10,607 bases of DNA from Anammoximicrobium sp032229885 (GTDB lineage: Bacteria > Planctomycetota > Planctomycetia > Pirellulales > Pirellulaceae), in assembly GCA_032229885.1 (NCBI GenBank), contig JAVYAJ010000194.1, forward strand, positions 1-10,607, given 5' to 3'. Numbering within the stretch: position 1 is the first letter of the stretch; the number at the start of each line of letters is the position of its first letter. The notes beneath the pieces were generated by a model. It saw only the letters and a program-made list of their open reading frames with translations. It was not told the DNA's origin and made no database searches. This document shows positions 5,667 through 10,607 of the stretch, in pieces. The position numbers and the translations under genes were made by a program.

Positions 5667-7628
5667 GTGACGCACCGCTGGTTGGGTACAATCGACACGC
5701 CGCTGGCTCTCCAGGCCATGTCCACCGCGCAGTTGACGGAACTGGCGAGCGAGATTCGCGAGATGCTGTGCACGTTGCTGGCGCAACGCTCGGCGCACTT
5801 CTCGTCGAATCTCGGCGTCGTCGAACTGTGCCTGGCTTTGCACAGCGTCTTCGATTTTCGCGAGGACCGCCTGATCTGGGACACCGGGCATCAGATCTAT
5901 CCGCACAAACTGGTCACGGGGCGATACACTCAGTTTGCCACGATTCGGACGCGCGGCGGACTGATGGGGTATCCCAATCCGGTCGAAAGTCCGTTCGATC
6001 TGTTCATGACCGGCCACGCCGGCTGTAGCCTGTCGACCGCGCTGGGATTGAAAACGGGCGATGATCTGTTGGGCCGCGGCAAGCGCCGCGCAGTGGCGGT
6101 CATCGGCGACGGCGCGTTCGCCTCGGGAGTCGTGTTCGAGGCCATGAGCAACGCGGGCGGGCTAGGAAAAGACCTGCTCGTGATCCTGAACGACAACAAG
6201 ATGTCGATCTGCCCACGGGTCGGCGGGATGGCCGGATACCTGGACCGCCTACGAACCAACCCCTTCTACACGGGGTTGAAGACCGAAGTGCTGAAGGTGC
6301 TGAATCGCGTTCCCCTGTTCGGCGATCCGACGGAACGCTTCCTGGCCCAATTGAAAGAGGCGGTCAAAGCCGGGCTGCACGGCGGCATGTTGTTCGAAGA
6401 TTTGGGATTCTGCTACCTGGGACCGATCGATGGCCACGACCTGACGGTCCTGCGCAAATACCTGAAGATGGTCAAACAGCTCGCCGGCCCGATCCTGCTG
6501 CATGTCGTGACCGAAAAGGGCCACGGATACGAGCCGGCGGCGCAGGATCCGGTGTATTTTCATACGCCGCCCGCGTTGCCAACCGTTCCCGGATCCGGGT
6601 CCATGCCGGGATCCGGACCAGAGCCTGGCGCTGCGCCTGCGCCCGAACAGGCGTCCGCGCGCGAAGCGCGATCCTTTACCGAGGTGGCGCGCGACGCGAT
6701 TCACCACCAGATGACGCGCAACCTGCGGGTCACCGTCTTGACCGCCGCCATGTGCCAGGGCAACAAACTCGAGCCGATTCGCGACACGTTTCCCGACCGT
6801 TTCTTCGATACGGGCATCTGCGAATCGCACGCGGTCGCGTTCGCCGCCGGTTTGGCCAAAGCGGGCGTTCGGCCGATCGTCGACATCTATAGCACGTTCC
6901 TCCAGCGGAGCTATGATCAGATCTTTCAAGAGGTCGCCCTGCAGAACCTGCCCGTTGTGTTCATGTTGGACCGATCCGGGGTGGTCGGTCCGGACGGCCC
7001 CACGCATCATGGCGCGTTCGACCTGGCCTACCTGCGCGTCTTTCCGAACCTCGTCGTCATGGCCCCCGGCGACGCCTACGACTTGCAGGCCATGCTCGAG
7101 TTCGCCTTGCATCACGACGCGCCGTGTTCGATTCGGTATCCCAAGGCCGCCGCGCCGTGCCTGGACGGCGAGCGGACGCCGATCGAGTTGGGGTGCGCCG
7201 AAGTGCTGAGCTGGGGACGTGACGGAGTGCTGCTGTGCTGCGGCTCGCTGGTCGCGGACGCCTGCCGCGCGGCTCGCCAATTGGAACGTCATGGATTGGA
7301 TGTCGGCGTCGTCAACGTCCGGTTTGCCAAGCCGTTGGACACGGACGTGATCGAGCGGGCTTTGGAACAGGGCGGCTTTGTCGTCACGATCGAAGAAGGC
7401 TGTCTGGCCGGAGGCTTTGGCAGCGCCGTCCTCGAAGCGGCGATCGACGCCGGTTGGGACGTCCGACGGCTGGCCCGCCTGGGACTGCCCGACCGATTCA
7501 TCGAGCACGGGGGGCGCGACGAATTGCTGGCCGACCTGGGACTGAACGCCGACGGCATCGCGCACGCTTGCTTGGCAATCGCCGGCCGCACGGATATGCT
7601 ATGTCGCGTGTCCGAAAACTGCTCTTAA
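5667..7628 (+). CDS. dxs: 1-deoxy-D-xylulose-5-phosphate synthase
   Basis: Dxs joins pyruvate and glyceraldehyde 3-phosphate, using thiamine diphosphate and Mg2+, to make DXP, the entry step of the MEP isoprenoid pathway and of thiamine and pyridoxal synthesis. The product has 653 residues (about 620 in E. coli). Motifs in order are SAHFSSNLGVVELCLALH (42-59, His44 conserved), WDTGHQIYPHKLVTGR (71-86), the ThDP motif GDGAFASG (147-154) to LNDNKMSI (174-181), YLGPIDGHD (250-258), GICESHAVAFAAG (383-395) with the catalytic Glu386, YSTFLQRSYDQ (408-418), DRSGVVGPDGPTHHG (435-449), SIRYPK (488-493), and a transketolase C-terminal domain from about 505. Residues 302-333 form a Pro/Gly/Ala-rich linker between domains I and II. 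The SAHFSSN segment differs from the GHLAPN of many Dxs proteins; I take it as a lineage variant. The GTG start is forced by the in-frame ispA stop. The MTHRWLGTIDTP opening fits the usual family N-terminus. Coupled to ispA and nadK. Confidence 0.96.
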   Translation: MTHRWLGTIDTPLALQAMSTAQLTELASEIREMLCTLLAQRSAHFSSNLGVVELCLALHSVFDFREDRLIWDTGHQIYPHKLVTGRYTQFATIRTRGGLMGYPNPVESPFDLFMTGHAGCSLSTALGLKTGDDLLGRGKRRAVAVIGDGAFASGVVFEAMSNAGGLGKDLLVILNDNKMSICPRVGGMAGYLDRLRTNPFYTGLKTEVLKVLNRVPLFGDPTERFLAQLKEAVKAGLHGGMLFEDLGFCYLGPIDGHDLTVLRKYLKMVKQLAGPILLHVVTEKGHGYEPAAQDPVYFHTPPALPTVPGSGSMPGSGPEPGAAPAPEQASAREARSFTEVARDAIHHQMTRNLRVTVLTAAMCQGNKLEPIRDTFPDRFFDTGICESHAVAFAAGLAKAGVRPIVDIYSTFLQRSYDQIFQEVALQNLPVVFMLDRSGVVGPDGPTHHGAFDLAYLRVFPNLVVMAPGDAYDLQAMLEFALHHDAPCSIRYPKAAAPCLDGERTPIELGCAEVLSWGRDGVLLCCGSLVADACRAARQLERHGLDVGVVNVRFAKPLDTDVIERALEQGGFVVTIEEGCLAGGFGSAVLEAAIDAGWDVRRLARLGLPDRFIEHGGRDELLADLGLNADGIAHACLAIAGRTDMLCRVSENCS

Positions 7629-7632
7629 GAGG
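7627..7632 (+). promoter_or_regulatory. Ribosome binding site that sets the TTG start of nadK
   Basis: AAGAGG overlaps the last two bases of the dxs stop codon and lies 8 nt before the TTG at 7641. It favours this uncommon start codon and suggests re-initiation by ribosomes that have just finished dxs. Confidence 0.65.
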
Positions 7633-7640
7633 CGATCTCC

Positions 7641-8570
7641 TTGCCGACCGTACCTGTTGTCAATCCGCCGCCGTGGATTCTGGCTGGGCGAACCCGCCCT
7701 CGCGCGGTCCTGTTGGGCAGCGGCGAGCGGCCCCGCGTGTTGAGCGAGGCCCAGCGACTGCGGCCGCTGATCGAGCGGCACGCGGATGTTCTGCTGGCCG
7801 ACTTCTGCTTTCAGGACGACCTGTCCGAGATCGACGCCGATCTGGCAATCGTCTTCGGCGGCGATGGCTCGATTTTACGCGCGGCGAAACAGTTGAAAGA
7901 AAAGCAAATCCCCGTTTTAGGCGTAAATCTAGGTAGACTGGGATTTTTAGCGAGCGTCTCTGTGCGCGAGTTTGAGGAGTGTCTTCCCCGGATCTGCGCG
8001 GGCGCCTGCACGATCCTGGACCATCTGATGCTGCGGTGCGAGGTGGTCCGCGATGGCCAGCCGCTGGTGTGCCAGTTGGGCCTGAACGAAGCCGCGATTC
8101 TGGGCGGCCCGCCCTACGCCATGTTGTCCATCGAACTGTACGTTGACTCCGATCTGGTAACCACTTATAGTTGCGACGGCCTGATCATCAGCACGCCGGT
8201 CGGCTCGACCGCGCACAATCTATCCGCGGGAGGGCCGATCCTGCGCAAGGATCTGCAAGCCGTCGTCATTTCGCCGATCAATCCGCACACGTTGACGATT
8301 CGGCCGGTGGTTGACGCCGCGGATCGCGTGTACGAGATGGTTGTTCGCCAGCCTCACGCCAGCGCGACGGCCGTGTTGGACGGCGTGCCCCTGTGGCGTT
8401 TGGCGGCCGGCGACCGGGTTCGCGTCGAACGGGCCGGTCCGACGTTCAAAATGCTCGAGATCCCCGAACACAACTATTATCGCACGTTGCGAGAAAAACT
8501 GGGTTGGGGCGGCGACGTTCGCAACAACGTACTGGGCGACAATGTACTGGGCACGGAGGGACACGGATGA
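7641..8570 (+). CDS. nadK: NAD kinase
   Basis: NadK phosphorylates NAD+ with ATP or polyphosphate to give NADP+ and is the sole source of NADP in most bacteria. The 309-residue product has GGDGSIL (73-79, catalytic Asp75), VNLGRLGFL (95-103), the LNE motif (148-150), CDGLIIST (178-185), TPVGSTAHNLSAGGPIL (185-201) and SPINPHTLTIRP (211-222). The position that is Tyr in many NadK proteins (GSTAY) is His192 here. About 25 residues precede the usual start of the fold. The TTG start is supported by a Shine-Dalgarno at 7627-7632. A patch of about 60 nt (7888-7950) is markedly AT-richer than its surroundings, with TTA, CTA and AGA codons. The tail repeats NNVLGDNVLG (295-304). The gene follows dxs by 12 nt and overlaps the next gene by 4 nt. 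NADP(H) supply links it to the reductive MEP steps, but co-location may only reflect shared expression. Confidence 0.95.
   Translation: MPTVPVVNPPPWILAGRTRPRAVLLGSGERPRVLSEAQRLRPLIERHADVLLADFCFQDDLSEIDADLAIVFGGDGSILRAAKQLKEKQIPVLGVNLGRLGFLASVSVREFEECLPRICAGACTILDHLMLRCEVVRDGQPLVCQLGLNEAAILGGPPYAMLSIELYVDSDLVTTYSCDGLIISTPVGSTAHNLSAGGPILRKDLQAVVISPINPHTLTIRPVVDAADRVYEMVVRQPHASATAVLDGVPLWRLAAGDRVRVERAGPTFKMLEIPEHNYYRTLREKLGWGGDVRNNVLGDNVLGTEGHG
8555..8560 (+). promoter_or_regulatory. Ribosome binding site for the exported unknown protein
   Basis: GGAGGG within the end of nadK lies 6 nt before the ATG at 8567. It picks this start over the in-frame ATG at 8609 and over the longer upstream frame from 8393. 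Confidence 0.7.
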
Positions 8571-9565
8571 ACCAGAGCCGAAAGCACCTGACGGCGCGTC
8601 TGGCCGCGATGGCTCGTCGCACGGCGCGGGCCGGACGGACGAAGGCCGTCCGCCGCTGGCTGGCGGCGGTCGGTGCGCTCGTGATGCTCGTCGCGGCAAC
8701 GCGCGCCGCCGAGGCGCCGAAGGAGAAGGACGCTGCGCCCGTCGACGCTGCGCCCATCGATGCCTCGCAGCGCTACGATCTGCGCTACCGGTTTTCGCCC
8801 GGCGAGGTGTTTCGCTGCCGGGTGACGCACCTGACCACGGTCGACACGTCGCTGCGCGGCGTGAGCGAAACCGCCCAGACGCGCAGCGTGTCGACCAAGG
8901 CCTGGAAGATCGTCGGCGTCGATGCGAGCGGCAATGTGTCCTTTACGTACACCGTCGAGGACGCCAACATGTGGCAGCAATTGACCGGCCGCCAGGAAAT
9001 CCGCTACGACAGTTCCCGAAACGACGAACCGCCGGACGCGTATCGGCACGTGGCCGAGACCATCGGCGTTCCCCTGGGAACGATCACCATCAGCCCGGCG
9101 GGCGAGATCCTGCGGCGCGAGAACGCCCGTCCGCAGTTCAACCCGGGAATCGGCGAGCTGACGATTCCGCTGCCGCGGCAGGGCGTCAAGGTCGGCGAAA
9201 ACTGGTCGCAAGACGGCGAATTGCCGATTCGCTTGGAAGACGGCCGTGTGAAACGCATCAAGATCCGCCATGTTTACGAGCTGAAAAAAGTGCGGACGGG
9301 CGTGGCCACGATCACGGTCAGAACCGAGGTGCTCACGCCGGTCGACGATCCGGCGGTTCAATCCCAGTTGGTTCAGCGGCAAAAACGGGGTGAAATCCGC
9401 TTTGACGTCGATGCCGGACGCGTACTGCAACAGCAGATGGACATCGACGAGACGGTGATCGGCTTCAACGGACCGGATAGCCGGATGAAGTATCTGGCTC
9501 GTCTGACGGAAGAAACGCTTCCTCAGAACGACGTGGCTCGCCACGCGACGCCGAGCGTGCACTGA
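8567..9565 (+). CDS. Predicted exported protein of unknown function
   Basis: The 332-residue product has a long, strongly basic n-region (1-30, ten or so Arg/Lys), a hydrophobic core WLAAVGALVMLVAA (31-44) and a likely signal peptidase I site after RAAEA (46-50), so it should act outside the inner membrane. A short spacer with a DAAPVDAAPIDAS repeat (55-67) follows. The mature part opens with YDLRYRFSPGEVFRCRVTH (70-88) and looks beta-rich: SGNVSFTYTVEDANMW (121-136), GTITISPAGEIL (171-182), GVKVGENWSQDGELPI (206-221), a long central run of Lys/Arg-rich strands, and RGEIRFDVDAGRVLQQQMDI (274-293). This layout resembles DUF6263-like secreted proteins in which a substituted setting or stress-dependent quantity is unknown; I make no functional call. 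Only two Cys appear (one, Cys84, in the mature part) and no catalytic motif is visible. The ATGA overlap with nadK implies coupled translation. Low sequence complexity is limited to the spacer. Confidence 0.85.
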   Translation: MNQSRKHLTARLAAMARRTARAGRTKAVRRWLAAVGALVMLVAATRAAEAPKEKDAAPVDAAPIDASQRYDLRYRFSPGEVFRCRVTHLTTVDTSLRGVSETAQTRSVSTKAWKIVGVDASGNVSFTYTVEDANMWQQLTGRQEIRYDSSRNDEPPDAYRHVAETIGVPLGTITISPAGEILRRENARPQFNPGIGELTIPLPRQGVKVGENWSQDGELPIRLEDGRVKRIKIRHVYELKKVRTGVATITVRTEVLTPVDDPAVQSQLVQRQKRGEIRFDVDAGRVLQQQMDIDETVIGFNGPDSRMKYLARLTEETLPQNDVARHATPSVH

Positions 9566-9600
9566 GCCTGCGCCGCGCATCCACTGAGCTTACGCCGCGC
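9561..9600 (+). repeat. Imperfect 18-nt direct repeat spanning the stop codon of the exported protein gene
   Basis: ACTGAGCCTGCGCCGCGC (9561-9578) is repeated as ACTGAGCTTACGCCGCGC (9583-9600), with 16 of 18 bases the same and a 22-nt period. The first copy contains the TGA stop (9563-9565). It looks like a small slippage duplication of the gene end. Confidence 0.65.
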
Positions 9601-9641
9601 GGCTGACCGCTTATCCGCCGCGTCCTTGCCCGCCCGACGGT

Positions 9642-9690
9642 CCGCCACGGGCGGCCTCGCCAGAGGACCGCGTCCGGGCGCCCGGCGGAC
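9642..9690 (+). other. Hairpin-forming leader between the exported protein gene and pgpA
   Basis: Two GC-rich inverted repeats lie in the 163-nt gap: CCGCC-ACG-GGCGG (9642-9654) and the perfect palindrome CCGGGCGCCCGG (9674-9685). The latter also sits inside a GTCCG/CGGAC stem (9672-9676 and 9686-9690). No T-run follows either. They could end the upstream message weakly or act in the pgpA leader. No clear -35/-10 pair is visible in the gap. Confidence 0.35.
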
Positions 9691-9728
9691 GTGGCGCACT
9701 CGAGCCTTGCGTTTTGATTGCTACGTCG

Positions 9729-10265
9729 ATGAACACTCGCCGATCGCCTGTCTGGCCGAGACCGTCCGCATCCGAGCGGTGGCGCTGGCTGATCGCGACG
9801 TGCGCCGGTTTCGGCTACTGTCCCATCTTGCCCGGCAGTTGCGGCGCGCTGTGGGGCGTGGCCGGATATGTCGCCCTGGCCTCGTGGCTCGTCGCCGAAC
9901 CGTGGCAAACCGTCGGGATCGCGGTCCTGCTGGTCCTGGCGTGTGCGGCGACCTACTGGCTGTCGCCTTGGGCGGAACGCTTTTTTCAAGAGGAGGATTC
10001 GGCCAGATTCGTCACGGACGAAGTGGCCGGATTCCTGATGACGGTCCTGTTGTTCCGTCCGGCCGAAGTAGGCGTCCCGCTGATCGTTCTCTGGGCGTTT
10101 CCCGTCACGCGGATCCTGGACATGATCAAGCCGCCTCCGGCGCGTCGGCTCGAGCGTCTGCCAGGCGGTTGGGGAGTGCTCGCCGACGATTTGTTGGACT
10201 CGTGTTACGCCGCCCTCGCGCTGCACGGTCTGTTCTATCTGCGCCCAGAATGGTTCGGCGTCTGA
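9729..10265 (+). CDS. pgpA: Phosphatidylglycerophosphatase A
   Basis: PgpA dephosphorylates phosphatidylglycerophosphate to phosphatidylglycerol in the inner membrane, the last step of PG synthesis. From the ATG at 9729 the protein has 178 residues, near the family norm of about 160-175. Family signatures are present in order: GFGYCPILPGSCGALWG (27-43), a hydrophobic segment 44-78, FVTDEVAGFL (94-103) with the Asp97-Glu98 pair, FPVTRILDMIKPPPARRLE (124-142; the usual form is FRxFDIxKPxP) and GGWGVLADDLLDSCYAAL (146-163) with the DDxxD metal site at 153-157. An in-frame TTG at 9714 would add five residues. Neither start has a good ribosome binding site. In E. coli pgpA lies close to dxs-ispA-xseB, so its presence here fits an old neighbourhood. 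The 163-nt gap upstream suggests its own or partly separate expression. Confidence 0.94.
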   Translation: MNTRRSPVWPRPSASERWRWLIATCAGFGYCPILPGSCGALWGVAGYVALASWLVAEPWQTVGIAVLLVLACAATYWLSPWAERFFQEEDSARFVTDEVAGFLMTVLLFRPAEVGVPLIVLWAFPVTRILDMIKPPPARRLERLPGGWGVLADDLLDSCYAALALHGLFYLRPEWFGV

Positions 10266-10295
10266 GCTCACGACGGGGGGTAAGGCTCCCGAATG

Positions 10296-10308
10296 TTCCG
10301 CGCCGGAA
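10296..10308 (+). terminator. Weak hairpin downstream of pgpA
   Basis: TTCCG (10296-10300), loop CGC and CGGAA (10304-10308) form a 5-bp stem 30 nt after the pgpA stop. There is no T-tract, so any terminator function is a guess. Confidence 0.25.
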
Positions 10309-10380
10309 TCATCTGACTTGACTTCGCGTCCGGCATTTCCCTTCCGCACGCCAGCCTCCGAGTCTTAGTCCGTATCATGG

Positions 10381-10419
10381 GCGCACCGTGCGCACATCTT
10401 GTACATTAGTCTGTATACT
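10381..10419 (+). promoter_or_regulatory. Candidate promoter with an overlapping palindromic operator-like site
   Basis: TATACT (10414-10419) matches the sigma-70 -10 consensus at five of six bases. The hexamer 17 nt upstream, CGCACA (10391-10396), matches TTGACA at only three. The palindrome GCGCAC-C-GTGCGC (10381-10393) overlaps that -35 position, as a repressor or activator site would. No gene follows inside the window, so the transcript would be a non-coding RNA or a gene beyond the edge. Confidence 0.3.
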
Positions 10420-10432
10420 GCACTTTTGGGTT

Positions 10433-10467
10433 AATGGCACTAGACCGCGTTAGGTGACCTTGCCATT
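10433..10467 (+). repeat. Inverted repeat with 7-bp arms
   Basis: AATGGCA (10433-10439) pairs with TGCCATT (10461-10467) across a 21-nt loop, and two G-T pairs can extend the stem outward. The loop contains AGGTGACCT, itself a small palindrome. It starts 14 nt after the TATACT box, so it would fall in the 5' part of any transcript from there. Confidence 0.4.
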
Positions 10468-10500
10468 GGGTGATTGTTGCGCAGCGCAGACGACAGGAAG

Positions 10501-10607
10501 CGTGTTGGCCGAAGGCCAACATCAACGTAGCCTGGGGCAACGCCCCAGGAGTCAGAGATGACAGCAATCGTGTTGGCCGAAGGCCAACATCAACGTAGCC
10601 TGGGGCA
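10501..10607 (+). repeat. 68-bp-period two-hairpin intergenic repeat, second copy cut by the window end
   Basis: Copy 1 runs from 10501 to 10568 and copy 2 from 10569 to the edge. All 39 visible bases of copy 2 are identical to copy 1. Each unit has two perfect 8-bp stems with 3-nt loops, TGTTGGCC-GAA-GGCCAACA (10503-10521) and CCTGGGGC-AAC-GCCCCAGG (10531-10549), separated by 9 nt and followed by a 19-nt unstructured spacer (10550-10568). The layout is like the paired palindromes of REP/BIME elements, which in other bacteria are moved by RAYT transposases; no RAYT gene is in the window. I believe similar sequence recurs in planctomycete intergenic regions, but that is recollection, not a search. 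The array probably continues to the right. Confidence 0.85.

Larger units (their letters stand above)
10266..10607. other. Non-coding stretch after pgpA
   Basis: I see no credible gene in these 342 nt. From left to right they hold a short hairpin after pgpA, a pyrimidine-rich stretch (about 10310-10365), a locally AT-richer section with a palindrome and a TATACT box (10381-10419), a longer inverted repeat (10433-10467) and two copies of a hairpin repeat (from 10501). A gene or a longer repeat array may start beyond the window edge. Confidence 0.6.

Noticed and set aside
4964..6028. 354-residue + strand frame across ispA and dxs
   Set aside because: It is an out-of-frame reading of two well-recognised genes, very rich in Arg and Gly.
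6249..7565. 438-residue open frame on the - strand
   Set aside because: It is antisense to dxs, whose motifs are unmistakable on the + strand. The composition is shadow-like and no ribosome binding site is apparent.
8477..9580. 367-residue open frame on the - strand
   Set aside because: It is antisense to the exported protein gene, which has a signal peptide, a strong ribosome binding site and an ATGA junction with nadK.
9465..10349. 294-residue open frame on the - strand covering pgpA
   Set aside because: The + strand encodes all PgpA signature motifs. The reverse frame is Arg-rich and featureless.
10435..10449. Sigma-54 promoter starting TGGCAC
   Set aside because: TGGCAC is present, but the GC element comes one base too early and the TTGC context is missing. 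Sigma-54 spacing is strict.
10501..10549. Integron attC site
   Set aside because: The arms GTTGGCC and GGCCAAC do not fit the GTTRRRY/RYYYAAC core sites, and no integrase or cassette gene is visible.
10502..10561. Short peptide gene VLAEGQHQRSLGQRPRSQR within the repeat
   Set aside because: The frame opens only with GTG, has no ribosome binding site, and is a by-product of the two hairpins. It is better explained as a non-coding repeat.
10501..10607. CRISPR array
   Set aside because: Only two units are visible, the would-be spacer is 19 nt and the repeat has two separate perfect hairpins, unlike CRISPR repeats. No cas genes are present.
1..10607. tRNA, rRNA, transposase or defence genes
   Set aside because: I saw no cloverleaf with a CCA-ready end, no rRNA-like segments and no recombinase or nuclease motifs other than XseB.

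Overview
This is a GC-rich bacterial chromosome segment (roughly 60-65% G+C by eye). It is densely packed and every supported gene lies on the + strand. It most resembles a planctomycete, probably near the Pirellulales. Three things point that way: the variant Dxs active-site segment (SAHFSSNLG instead of the usual GHLAPNLG-type motif), a PAS-linked sigma-54 activator with a GAFTDA loop, and a two-hairpin intergenic repeat of a kind I associate with planctomycete genomes. The taxon call is an inference and was not tested by any search.

Region 1 (1-4150) holds the C-terminal tail of an unidentified gene, then an 871-residue membrane protein, then a sigma-54-dependent activator whose start overlaps the membrane-protein gene by 17 nt. 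All three look translationally coupled. The membrane protein is the most unusual item. Its N-terminal multi-helix part looks like an exosortase/archaeosortase fold that has lost the catalytic Cys and His but kept the Arg. It is followed by two related DUF4350/GATase-like alpha/beta modules separated by more membrane segments. The activator has an N-terminal PAS domain and no receiver domain, so it probably senses its own signal.

Region 2 (4297-8570) is a housekeeping cluster: xseB (exonuclease VII small subunit), ispA (short-chain polyprenyl diphosphate synthase), dxs (first enzyme of the MEP isoprenoid pathway) and nadK (NAD kinase). ispA-dxs-nadK are nearly contiguous (gaps of 3 and 12 nt). 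Dxs feeds the MEP pathway, IspA condenses the resulting C5 units, and NadK makes the NADP needed by the reductive steps. Parts of this order (xseB-ispA-dxs) are widely conserved in bacteria. xseA is not in the window.

Region 3 (8567-10265) starts with a predicted exported protein of unknown function that overlaps nadK by an ATGA junction. After a 163-nt gap comes pgpA (phosphatidylglycerophosphatase A).

Region 4 (10266-10607) is non-coding. It holds a weak hairpin after pgpA, a lower-GC stretch with a TATACT box beside a short palindrome, and a 68-bp-period repeat of two perfect hairpins that runs off the window edge. No rRNA, tRNA, transposase, CRISPR array or obvious defence system is visible.
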